Assembly (NCBI RefSeq): GCF_007197645.1
Contig: NZ_VKGK01000035.1
Location: 1 to 58,907, forward strand
From: Shewanella hanedai
GTDB taxonomy: Bacteria > Pseudomonadota > Gammaproteobacteria > Enterobacterales > Shewanellaceae
DNA length: 58,907 nucleotides
Direction of reading: 5' to 3'
Notes under the pieces: generated by a model
The model's database searches: none
Seen by the model: the letters and a program-made list of their open reading frames with translations, nothing else
What the model was told of the DNA's origin: nothing
Position numbers and translations under genes: made by a program
Part shown: positions 45,911 through 54,067 of the stretch, piece by piece
Layout of the letters: every line of letters begins with the position of its first letter
Position numbering within the stretch: the first letter of the stretch is position 1

Positions 45911-46172
45911 CGAGTTTTAATTCACTTCTTTAATTCGTTTAGCTGAATGATTTATCTAATTTATAACAATGATTTAGTTTAATGTTCTTTTTAGTCTTCT
46001 TCATCCCTTTCATAGTTGTTATTTCCTTTTTTGTTTGTTAAGTTTTTGTTGCTTATTGGCTGTTTGTTTGACGATTGGGTTTAAGGAAAACACTCCAATC
46101 TCAATTTCCCAATGGCTCATTCATCAACGAATTGAATGAACTCATCACTATAAGAATAAAAGGAATTATTTA

Positions 46173-48173
46173 ATGTCTAATCGTATTAAATTAGCGTTAG
46201 CTGTTTCAGCTGCGCTCTCAATGTCTGGCTGTCTTGAAGTTGAAGATAATAATAATAACGATGATGTTGTTGCAGCTTTAGAAGCACAAAACCAACTACT
46301 GCAAGATCAGAATACCACTAATGCTTTACCAATCACTTTATCGGGCACCTTGAAAGGCGCGACAGACGATGTTGACCTGTCTGATGCTCAGGTATCAATT
46401 AAGTTTTCTGGTGAATGGTCAATTCCCGTACCTATATCAGATACAGAAATTTTACTGGAGAAGCAGCCTGCATATAGTGACTTCACGTTAAAAGTAGGCA
46501 GTCCTTCAGAAGCTTTTGTTGCAATGACATATAAGTCTTTAACGAGATTATCAGGTCAAGGGCAAGTGGTTAATCAGGCTCTGGGTGAACTTATCGTTGG
46601 AAAACCTAAAGAGAAAGTACTGACTCTACTTCAGACTGGAGAGAATACTTTTGTTGAAGATCTCTCTGTATACCCTCTTTATGAAGTAAGTAACAATCAG
46701 GGATATGATGCTTATAGATTGGTACTTCAGCAGCCAGATGATTTAGCAAGTTTCACAAAGGAAACTGGTGAATATAAACTCACATTGGCTGAAGGGATCC
46801 CAACAGAAATTCATGCGAAACTTGACGTTGATAGTGATGGTGTTAATGACTTTGAATTAGAGCTTGACCAGAACGGTACAGCATCTCAATTATTGAGTGC
46901 AAGTAAGGTTTGGGCAGAAGATACCCTCTATCTCAAAGAGATCAACCAGCTAAATGAATACAGTTTACGATTAACCGTATTAGACGATCAGGGGGAAGTG
47001 TTAGAGGGCGCGCGCGTATCTTCAGGAAACAATGATAATGGAAATGCGTATTTTGATTATGATTCTGCCACAGGCCAATATGTATTAGATGCTGCTTATC
47101 GTGGTTACCTTAGTGTTGAAATTCCGAGCTTTAAGGTTGGCGATCTTAATTATACGAGTGCTGATGTGAATATTTATGAAACAGAGTTTGAACAGCAATA
47201 CACTGTTTCTATTTCTGGCTCTCAATATCGAGACTTTAAAACGGAAGTGGTAGAGGGCGAGCTGAATTTAGCGGTGAATTTATCAACATTTAGTTACCAA
47301 TCTCCATCAATAGAAGTTCTTTCCAATAATGTTAAAGATACGACCCTCGAGCTATTTTACTCTGCGCCAGTTGCATTAGTTGAAGAAAGTAATAAGCAGA
47401 CAAGTGTTGAACTTTTAGCTAATGATTTTGTGACTATCATCCCAGGTAACACTCAGAATGATGAGGGGATTACTCCAGGCACAACTTATGTATCTATAGA
47501 GCAAGTGGCTGTAGATACCAGTGTTGAACTAACATTTAACGGTACTAAATTAACCGCTTCTCCAGTCAGTGAACTCGTTGATGGAGAATATCAGTACCGT
47601 GTGGGTAAGTTAGTCAATGTGATTGCTGATAAAGAGGAAAATGTTAATAGTGATGATTCTGAAGCGTTTAATGTATCCAAGGCTGCATTTAATGTGAATG
47701 ATGTTGTGCTGGATAATAGAAACCACACAACTAATGGTGCTTTAATTGTTGCAAAAAACACCGCTGATGTAGCAGTAAATTGTGGATGGTGCGGAAATTC
47801 AAATAATGTAGTGCTTTACACACCCACTTCAATTAATAACCTAAATGAACTGACCTTTACATTAACGTCATACATTGAAAATGGAGTCGCTCAAGACTAC
47901 CAAAGGGAAATTAGAGTGGTGGCTGATGGTCAGCCATATTATGCAAATAAGACATTTTTGTTGAAAGCTGCTCAAAATGAAAGCCTTAGTTATAATTATT
48001 ATTATCCTCAAGTTGGGACCAGTTTGGATTCTGGCTATCGATATTCAAACTACACATATATCTACCTTGCTGATGATATGGTGGGCAGTGAAAACAGAGT
48101 TACTTTTGATTATACCTATACGACAAAAGACGGAGATACTCAAACAGGAACTGTTACTTATAAAGTCCGGTAA
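46173..48173 (+). CDS. Large lipoprotein of unknown function
   Basis: 666 residues with a lipoprotein signal (SMSGC, cysteine at residue 20) followed by an Asn/Asp-rich linker. The rest is beta-rich, resembling tandem immunoglobulin-like or carboxypeptidase-regulatory folds. It includes one calcium-binding-like loop (DVDSDGVNDFELELD, about residue 217) and a CGWCG element near 543. No catalytic motif is seen, and I cannot name a family. It starts with AAAAGGAATT before the ATG, follows acuI and ends with its own terminator. Probably exposed on the outer membrane. Confidence 0.65.
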   Translation: MSNRIKLALAVSAALSMSGCLEVEDNNNNDDVVAALEAQNQLLQDQNTTNALPITLSGTLKGATDDVDLSDAQVSIKFSGEWSIPVPISDTEILLEKQPAYSDFTLKVGSPSEAFVAMTYKSLTRLSGQGQVVNQALGELIVGKPKEKVLTLLQTGENTFVEDLSVYPLYEVSNNQGYDAYRLVLQQPDDLASFTKETGEYKLTLAEGIPTEIHAKLDVDSDGVNDFELELDQNGTASQLLSASKVWAEDTLYLKEINQLNEYSLRLTVLDDQGEVLEGARVSSGNNDNGNAYFDYDSATGQYVLDAAYRGYLSVEIPSFKVGDLNYTSADVNIYETEFEQQYTVSISGSQYRDFKTEVVEGELNLAVNLSTFSYQSPSIEVLSNNVKDTTLELFYSAPVALVEESNKQTSVELLANDFVTIIPGNTQNDEGITPGTTYVSIEQVAVDTSVELTFNGTKLTASPVSELVDGEYQYRVGKLVNVIADKEENVNSDDSEAFNVSKAAFNVNDVVLDNRNHTTNGALIVAKNTADVAVNCGWCGNSNNVVLYTPTSINNLNELTFTLTSYIENGVAQDYQREIRVVADGQPYYANKTFLLKAAQNESLSYNYYYPQVGTSLDSGYRYSNYTYIYLADDMVGSENRVTFDYTYTTKDGDTQTGTVTYKVR

Positions 48174-48202
48174 TCCATTGTTTTGAATATATCGTTAAAC
48201 AG

Positions 48203-48228
48203 AGCCCTGCTAATTAGCGAGGCTTTTT
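48203..48228 (+). terminator. Terminator of the lipoprotein gene
   Basis: AGCC/GGCT (48203-48206 with 48221-48224) and an inner GCTA/TAGC stem form the hairpin, followed by TTTTT. Confidence 0.7.
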
Positions 48229-48244
48229 GTATAAGGATATACTT

Positions 48245-48445
48245 ATCCCCGAACACCATGGATGGTGTAGGAGGGGGGTTGTATAAGGACCTATCTATCA
48301 AAGATATCCTCGAACACCATGGCCATAAATGTTCCTTATATTTAATGGCATTCCCTCCTTGACCCACAGGGATGTGGGGAATGCCATTAAAGATATCTGG
48401 AGTATCTTTGGTCCTTGGAGGTCAGGTTGTGTAGGAGGGGGTTGT
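48245..48445. repeat. Third hairpin array with CATGGATG cores
   Basis: The region contains ACAC-CATGGATG-GTGT (48253-48268), GAACA...TGTTC (48312-48334), and CCCA-CAGGGATG-TGGG (48363-48378) nested in AATGGCATTC/GAATGCCATT (48344-48353 with 48379-48388). AAAGATA/TATCTTT follows (48389-48409). GTGTAGGAGGGGG occurs twice, at about 48265 and 48429. The loop is conserved while stems vary, as in the arrays at 40838 and 41919. No gene. Confidence 0.55.
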
Positions 48446-48456
48446 GTCTGGAATAC

Positions 48457-49377
48457 TTATTCAGCCTTAAGTAATCTACGTATTGATTGGCGGACCTCTC
48501 CTCTTAACCACTGCTGTGCTTTATCTAATTCAGCCCTTGAATGCCAAAACAGGTTGTAATTTAACGGCGGAATATCAAAAGGGAGTGGTTTGACTCTTAA
48601 TCTATGCTTGGAGGCGGCAAGCTCTGCCATGCCAGCAGGCAGGGTGATAATGGCCGGGTGAAATTGTAATAATGCCAAGGCGCTATCTAAATGTGGGGTA
48701 CGTAATAGCTCATTTCTTGGCGGGTAACTGATAATTGCTGCATCAAGTAAGGCTTTTACTCCGTCGCTGATGGCAATGGTTGCATGGGGAAAATGCAGGT
48801 AATCCTTCAAGGTTAATGTTTGGTTGGCAAGTGGATGCGTTGAAGACAACAGGCAGCTAACGCCGACTTTTCCCAGAAACTCTTGGTTCAATTGTTGAGT
48901 TTGTCCAATGGCACGACAGATAGCCATATCAGCGCCTTGAACACTCAGTTGTGATTGCAGTTCTCTATGCTGTACCGGAATGATCTCTAATTTGATATTT
49001 GGTGCTTTGGAATAGATGTCAGGCAGAATGAAAGGGATCAGAGCTTGCATCGCATAATCGGTCACAGCAACAGTAAAGTGTTGATGGCACTCGCTGGGAA
49101 CGAAAGCTCTCGGGCTGAGCATTTCGATGAGCTGCCCCGTGGGTTGTTGCAGTTGCTGGTAGCAGTCTAGTGCGAATTGTGTCGGCACTAATTTTTGGCC
49201 AACGCGGGAAAATAGCGGGTCATCAAGCATTTCTCGAAGGCGGGATAAAATGCGACTCGTGGCTGACTGGCTTAGGTGTAAGCGTTTCGCTGCCTGAGTG
49301 ACACTACACTCTTCAACTAAAATTTGCAGTGCGATAAGCAAGCTTAAATCCTGCCGATAGATATCTTCTAGTTCCAT
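48457..49377 (-). CDS. LysR-family regulator of the reductase/DddY genes
   Basis: About 306 residues from the ATG at 49377; the open frame reaches 49428, but LysR proteins usually begin near this methionine (MELEDIYRQDLSLLIALQIL). The helix-turn-helix SVTQAAKRLHLSQSATSRIL is followed by the effector domain. It is divergent from the flavoprotein-cytochrome-dddY cluster. The intervening region contains two TTTTGGAA-N-TCATTCC motifs, so it probably controls that cluster. The inducer may be DMSP or acrylate (inference). Confidence 0.85.
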   Translation of the reverse strand: MELEDIYRQDLSLLIALQILVEECSVTQAAKRLHLSQSATSRILSRLREMLDDPLFSRVGQKLVPTQFALDCYQQLQQPTGQLIEMLSPRAFVPSECHQHFTVAVTDYAMQALIPFILPDIYSKAPNIKLEIIPVQHRELQSQLSVQGADMAICRAIGQTQQLNQEFLGKVGVSCLLSSTHPLANQTLTLKDYLHFPHATIAISDGVKALLDAAIISYPPRNELLRTPHLDSALALLQFHPAIITLPAGMAELAASKHRLRVKPLPFDIPPLNYNLFWHSRAELDKAQQWLRGEVRQSIRRLLKAE

Positions 49378-49487
49378 ATCCAGTAGGTCATTCTTTTGAA
49401 CGTTCAATGGGCACAGCTTAACAGCCATGTCTTAAGAGCGCTTGTTTTCCTTTGCACCTATACCGATTGGTTTAAGTCTGGATCGAA

Positions 49488-49503
49488 TTTTGGAACTCAT
49501 TCC
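49488..49503. promoter_or_regulatory. LysR operator copy 1
   Basis: TTTTGGAACTCATTCC, one of two nearly identical sites in the gap before the flavoprotein gene, 115 bases upstream of the second. It is close to the LysR gene promoter. Confidence 0.45.
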
Positions 49504-49602
49504 TTTCTGCTACTGAGGTTGTGAAGTTTGATAATTTTAGACTTAACTTCAATTTATGAAATCTAATCATTTTCAATAAACACAACTGGCGTTGCATTCC
49601 CA

Positions 49603-49629
49603 TTTTGGAAGTCATTCCAACTCTATAAT
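49603..49629 (+). promoter_or_regulatory. LysR operator copy 2 and -10 box
   Basis: TTTTGGAAGTCATTCC (49603-49618) contains the perfect palindrome TTGGAA-GTCA-TTCCAA (49605-49620). TATAAT at 49624-49629 is a good -10 box just downstream. No good -35 is present, which fits an activator-dependent promoter. Confidence 0.55.
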
Positions 49630-49664
49630 TTCTCCGTCAATTAAAATAATAAGGGTGATGACCG

Positions 49665-51182
49665 GTGAGTACAAATAATCTGCTTGGACGCCGTAATTTC
49701 ATAAAAGGAATAGGAGCTGCAAGTATCGCAATAGCAGCGCCAGCGATGGCAATTTCTGAAAAAACGGACGGAGTTGAATGGGACAAAGAAGTTGAAATTC
49801 TAATTGTCGGTTCAGGTTTTGCGGGACTCGCGGCTGCGATTGAAGCTACGCGTCAAGGCGCAAAAGATGTGCATATTTTTGAGAAAATGTCTTACTACGG
49901 CGGCAATTCAGCCATTAATGGTGGTTTGTTTGCAGCCCCGCAGACACCGATGCAGAAAAAAGAAGGCATAAAAGATTCTGTCGATACTATGGTTCAGGAT
50001 CAGGTTAATGCTGGTCGTGGTATTGCTGATGTCGCTTTGCTAGATCATATTGCTAAGCATGCAATGGAAGCATTACAGATGACACTGGATGTCGGAGCTG
50101 AGTATCACCCTTACTTACAGCAGTTAGGTGGACATTCTGTTGCTCGTACTTACCAAACTACAGTGAGCTGCGGCGCGGGTATCACTCAGCCATTGCTTGA
50201 AGAGTGCCGTAAAATTGGGGTGCACACTCATAATCGCACCAAATTTGAAGGTTTTATTCTTGGTCAAAATGATGAAGTTATTGGCGTAAAAATGCATGAT
50301 AATTATTATTTTGGTGAAGATCAACCTGGTAAAACGTCCAACATTCGTGTGAAGCGCGGCGTTATTATGGCGACGGGAGGTTTTGCACAAAACATCGATT
50401 TGCGTATGTCACAAGATCCTACTTTAACAGCGGAAGTTGGTTGTACTAATGCCCCCGGTGCAACAGGTGAAGGTATGTATCAGATGTTCCGTCTTGGTGC
50501 TGTTCCAGTTCATTTAGCCCATATTCAGTCTGGTCCTTGGGCGTCGCCCGATGAAGGCGGTTTCGGTTATGTGTCTAACTATTCAATCTATAATTTTCCG
50601 CATTCAATCGCAATTAACCGTTTAACGGGTCAACGTTTCATGAACGAAATCGCTGATCGTAAAACTCGCGCAGATGCTGAATTGAATTGTCGTGATGCCA
50701 AGGGCGATGCACTGCCACCTATTTTGATCACAAGCTACAAAGATTCGAAAAAACACCCGAACACCAAGAAAGTGATTAAGTACAACGTAGGTTGGAAGTT
50801 TGATTCAATTGAAGATTTAGCTAAGCACTTTGAGGTGCCATTGACACCGCTTAAGCAGCAAATTGGAGAGTATAACGAATACGTTAAGACTCAAAATGAT
50901 CCTCAGTTTGGTAAGAACATGACGGAAGCTAAAGGCAAGTTCATTGAGGCGCCATTTACAGTGGTTCGCCTATGGCCAAAAGTGCATTACTGCCAAGGTG
51001 GTGTGCAGATTAATACCAAAGCAGAGGTTAAGGATAGCCTTACTGGTAAGTCAATTAAAGGCTTGTACGCCGCTGGTGAAGTGACTGGTGGTATTCATGG
51101 TGTGAGTCGCTTAGGTAGTTGCTCAATTCCAGAATGTATGGTGATGGGGATGACTGCTGCCCGCAGCATCATGAAAGCCTAA
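49665..51182 (+). CDS. Tat-exported flavoprotein reductase, probable acrylate reductase
   Basis: 505 residues of the fumarate reductase/flavocytochrome c3 flavoprotein family. A Tat signal (GRRNFIKG) is followed by FAD binding (VGSGFAGLAAAIEA, about residue 47). The catalytic histidine and arginines of FccA are conserved (KVHYCQGGV; NEIADR; GVSRLGS). The Thr-Glu pair that holds the second carboxylate of fumarate is absent, and this segment reads differently (HIQSGPWASPDEGG). The haem domain is not fused but encoded by the next gene. With dddY downstream, acrylate is the likely substrate; methacrylate, urocanate or another monocarboxylate are alternatives. GTG start, AAGGG nine bases before. 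Confidence 0.82.
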   Translation: MSTNNLLGRRNFIKGIGAASIAIAAPAMAISEKTDGVEWDKEVEILIVGSGFAGLAAAIEATRQGAKDVHIFEKMSYYGGNSAINGGLFAAPQTPMQKKEGIKDSVDTMVQDQVNAGRGIADVALLDHIAKHAMEALQMTLDVGAEYHPYLQQLGGHSVARTYQTTVSCGAGITQPLLEECRKIGVHTHNRTKFEGFILGQNDEVIGVKMHDNYYFGEDQPGKTSNIRVKRGVIMATGGFAQNIDLRMSQDPTLTAEVGCTNAPGATGEGMYQMFRLGAVPVHLAHIQSGPWASPDEGGFGYVSNYSIYNFPHSIAINRLTGQRFMNEIADRKTRADAELNCRDAKGDALPPILITSYKDSKKHPNTKKVIKYNVGWKFDSIEDLAKHFEVPLTPLKQQIGEYNEYVKTQNDPQFGKNMTEAKGKFIEAPFTVVRLWPKVHYCQGGVQINTKAEVKDSLTGKSIKGLYAAGEVTGGIHGVSRLGSCSIPECMVMGMTAARSIMKA

Positions 51183-51210
51183 ATCTGCCAGTTAAAATGA
51201 GGAATGAGTA

Positions 51211-51564
51211 ATGAGTAAATTAAAAGCTGTTTTAGCATTAGCATTGGGTTGCTTGTTAACGCTATCTGCTCAGGCAATTGAGCAACGTGACTATCATAAA
51301 GAAGTGATTGGTAAAGATTGTAAGGCGTGTCATGACAATGGCATTAAGCAATTTCCTTCAGATCAAGCTTGTTTGCAATGTCATGATGTTGATGATTTAG
51401 CTGAGCAAAGTGCACGAAGCGAAGAGGATAAATGGCAGAACCCACACAACAACTTACACTACGGTAAAGAGTTACCTTGCGTAGAGTGTCATGGTGAGCA
51501 TGTGGCTAAGAAGCCTATCTGTAGCAATTGTCATACGTTCAAATATGATAAACATCAGGAATAG
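51211..51564 (+). CDS. Tetraheme cytochrome c, electron donor subunit
   Basis: 117 residues with a signal peptide (cleavage after SAQA, about residue 22) and four CXXCH motifs (CKACH, CLQCH, CVECH, CSNCH). The pattern resembles the haem domain of flavocytochrome c3 and small tetraheme cytochromes of Shewanella. It starts 28 bases after the flavoprotein gene and presumably passes electrons from the quinol dehydrogenase CymA to that enzyme in the periplasm. Flavocytochrome c3 carries these two parts in one chain; here they are separate. Confidence 0.93.
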   Translation: MSKLKAVLALALGCLLTLSAQAIEQRDYHKEVIGKDCKACHDNGIKQFPSDQACLQCHDVDDLAEQSARSEEDKWQNPHNNLHYGKELPCVECHGEHVAKKPICSNCHTFKYDKHQE

Positions 51565-51610
51565 TCATCTATTTGTTAATGGATAACTCCACTTTTTTTC
51601 CAATTTTTGT

Positions 51611-51638
51611 CGCAATCTATTTACTCAAATAGATTGCG
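51611..51638. terminator. Long perfect hairpin before dddY
   Basis: CGCAATCTATTT (51611-51622) pairs perfectly with AAATAGATTGCG (51627-51638) over a 4-base loop ACTC. No T tract follows on the plus strand. It may stabilise the 3' end of the cytochrome message or attenuate reading into dddY. Confidence 0.5.
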
Positions 51639-51717
51639 CACTTTCCAATAATTAAATTCTTCGCTATTAAGCTTCCCGAAACGTGCTGGTTATTTATTGA
51701 TGAACAGTGGAGATGGT

Positions 51718-52962
51718 ATGAATAGAAAAATTATATTTGGTTTTTTGTTTTGTTCTAATAGCGTTATAGCAACAGGTATTCCTGACTTTCTTGATCCTAA
51801 AGATATCCAAGGGGCTGAATTCGAATGTTTAGGTGCAGAACCTAAATACAGTGTGAATGAGCAAAAATATATCGATGTTCTATGGGATGAAACCTTAACT
51901 TATCTAAGAGGCTTTGCAATTGCATTGACCAATGATAATGGTAGTGAATGTTTGAATTCAGATGTCGCTCTGGTTGATTCCACTCAAGGTGGTCAAAAAA
52001 TATGTGTGATGGAACAGCGTGATATGCAATTGATGGTAAAAAATATCCATCAAGTACTTAACAATGCTGATGAAGCTAAAAAATGTTTTGGATCCCGCAA
52101 AGAGATTAATTGGAACTATAGTCCAGGAGGTAAGTTAACTGAGATCTCTCCCGTTGCTAAATGGATTGATCGTACAACTTTTAAAGAGTTTTTTGATAAA
52201 AAAGTGGTCGATAAAGAAGTTCAACAGTTCGGTTATAGCTTCACTGAAAACTTCTACAAAATGGTGACAGGTAACGAAATTAAGATGCCAGCGGTATTCC
52301 CTTATGACATCAGTGCTAACTCTTTGCCAAATCTTTGGGCATCTGCAGGTTGGTTTCCAATGTACGCAGAAGAAAGTAAGCGTAATGACAAAAACTTTAG
52401 CAATATTCGTGGTGGTTATGCCTATGCTGAAGTTTTCGGCCACTGGGGTTTACTTCGTATTGATCAAATCAATGGTGAGAAAGTCGGTGCAGAAGTAGGA
52501 ATGACAGTGCAAATTGTTGATACTTTATATCCATTTCATAATCATGCGATTTCTGAGATGTATTACAACATGCGCATACCTGCATGCATTAATCAGTTTC
52601 AAACGATGGCAATTCGCGAAAACTCTCCATTAGTTAAAACCATTAAAGAAGATAATAAGATGCGGCGTGTTCAGTTCGACGCTGGTCAACTTAATGTAGA
52701 CGCGATGTGGTTATCTGGCAGTGCAGAACAAGATCCTCTGATCTATTTCCACCCAAATACGATACACGGATTTGAAATCGACGGTAGTTGTGAAGCTAAA
52801 CCGCAAGAGCGTGCCATTGTATCTGTTTGGGCCCGTAGTAATGCACACGATACGCGTAATGACTATGGCACGACTTTATTGTGTGAATCGGCAAATAACC
52901 TAGGTATCCCAGCAAAAAAAGGGGAAGTTATTCAATGTGATTTAACCAAAGTTAAGTGGTAA
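51718..52962 (+). CDS. dddY: Periplasmic DMSP lyase DddY
   Basis: A 414-residue exported protein that cleaves dimethylsulfoniopropionate to DMS and acrylate. Signal peptide: about 20 residues. The cupin metal site is plainly visible: H274-x-H276-x3-E280-x-Y282 (segment FHNHAISEMYY) and H350 (TIHGFE). The spacing is almost that of the Zn ligands and catalytic tyrosine in known DddY. The start is ATG at 51718 with GGAG five bases upstream, rather than the TTG/ATG at 51697-51700. The gene lies directly after the flavoprotein and tetraheme cytochrome genes. Confidence 0.88.
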   Translation: MNRKIIFGFLFCSNSVIATGIPDFLDPKDIQGAEFECLGAEPKYSVNEQKYIDVLWDETLTYLRGFAIALTNDNGSECLNSDVALVDSTQGGQKICVMEQRDMQLMVKNIHQVLNNADEAKKCFGSRKEINWNYSPGGKLTEISPVAKWIDRTTFKEFFDKKVVDKEVQQFGYSFTENFYKMVTGNEIKMPAVFPYDISANSLPNLWASAGWFPMYAEESKRNDKNFSNIRGGYAYAEVFGHWGLLRIDQINGEKVGAEVGMTVQIVDTLYPFHNHAISEMYYNMRIPACINQFQTMAIRENSPLVKTIKEDNKMRRVQFDAGQLNVDAMWLSGSAEQDPLIYFHPNTIHGFEIDGSCEAKPQERAIVSVWARSNAHDTRNDYGTTLLCESANNLGIPAKKGEVIQCDLTKVKW

Positions 52963-52978
52963 TCATTAGATAAGTGCT

Positions 52979-53010
52979 GGTAGTTGGGGGGCAGGACTAT
53001 CCTAACTACC
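52979..53010. terminator. Hairpin after dddY
   Basis: GGTAGTT (52979-52985) pairs with AACTACC (53004-53010). A competing pairing GGGGGGC/GCCCCC is also possible. It lies between convergent dddY and a LysR gene. Confidence 0.45.
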
Positions 53011-53050
53011 CGCCCCCTAGAATTTGTAAACTTATTTAATCGTATGCCAA

Positions 53051-53947
53051 TTAATGAGATTCACTTTCGAGATCAATGAAAGCGTTAGGCAATACAGCCA
53101 GCTCTGCAACGTTGGCTTTCATTAAGGTTATTAACTGTAATGTGGCGTCGGTTTGCGTCTCAGGATTCAAATATAAAGACTCGTTAAACACCGGTAACTG
53201 CGGTAAGCCATGTTCATTGGGATCAAGTATCTGCATTTTATCGTTAATACGAAACTCGGCAATGGGAGCGATAGCTAAGTCATTTTCAACTGCCATGCAA
53301 AGTGCTTGAGGTGATGGCGTTGATAGCAGTACATTAATGGGTCTCATCGATAATTGATGATTAACAAAAACCTGCGCACGTATGGGGCAATTTTCTGGGT
53401 AAAGAGCCATAGGGATCGTGTCACGTAAATGAGCGCTACCATGTTTAGCGGCTACCCAGTGAAAATGGCGCTCAAACAAAAGTTCACCATTGGTTGGGGG
53501 TTGCCAATGGGTCGCAACAATAAGATCAAACTCCCCCTTCTGGAGACGTTTATACAAATTGCCGCTGACATCTGTGTCTATGACCAGTTCAATGCAGGTG
53601 AATTCACGAATAAACTCAATCAAACAACTGCTTAGGTATCTTGAAATATAGTCTGTTGGTACCCCAAGTCGTATTATTTTACGATTTTGACATACCTTTA
53701 GTTCATCAATCGCTTGAGAGCTAAGTTGCATCATCTTATAGGCATAGTTTAGAAGCGTCCTGCCTGAATCAGTTAACGTGACTCCTTTATTGTCTCTCAA
53801 GAGTAAAGACTGACCCACAATCTCTTCTAGCTTTTTAATTTGCAAGCTGACTGCAGATTGAGTTCGATATAGTCTCTCGGCAGCCTTGGAAAGGTTGCCA
53901 CATTCGACAATGGCAATAAAGCTCTCTAACAGTTCTATTTTTAACAT
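53051..53947 (-). CDS. LysR-family regulator next to dddY
   Basis: 298 residues. Helix-turn-helix in the N-terminal 60 residues (LESFIAIVECGNLSKAAERL, RTQSAVSLQIKKLEE) and a standard effector domain. It belongs to a different LysR branch from the protein at 48457. It is convergent with dddY and divergent from the TetR gene that starts about 120 bases away. It is a candidate DMSP or acrylate sensor, or a regulator of the TetR gene. Confidence 0.88.
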   Translation of the reverse strand: MLKIELLESFIAIVECGNLSKAAERLYRTQSAVSLQIKKLEEIVGQSLLLRDNKGVTLTDSGRTLLNYAYKMMQLSSQAIDELKVCQNRKIIRLGVPTDYISRYLSSCLIEFIREFTCIELVIDTDVSGNLYKRLQKGEFDLIVATHWQPPTNGELLFERHFHWVAAKHGSAHLRDTIPMALYPENCPIRAQVFVNHQLSMRPINVLLSTPSPQALCMAVENDLAIAPIAEFRINDKMQILDPNEHGLPQLPVFNESLYLNPETQTDATLQLITLMKANVAELAVLPNAFIDLESESH

Positions 53948-54067
53948 CGACTATTACGTTTATTCATAGTGGTATCATTATTACTCAATACCCCCTTGCT
54001 TGATAACTTGATACTTTATGAATGTGAAGTTGAATTAAATTTATGTTTAAAGTGTGAAGAGGTCGAT

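Noticed and set aside
50124..50390. Minus-strand open frame within the flavoprotein gene
   Set aside because: It is a shadow of a well-supported coding region with conserved motifs.
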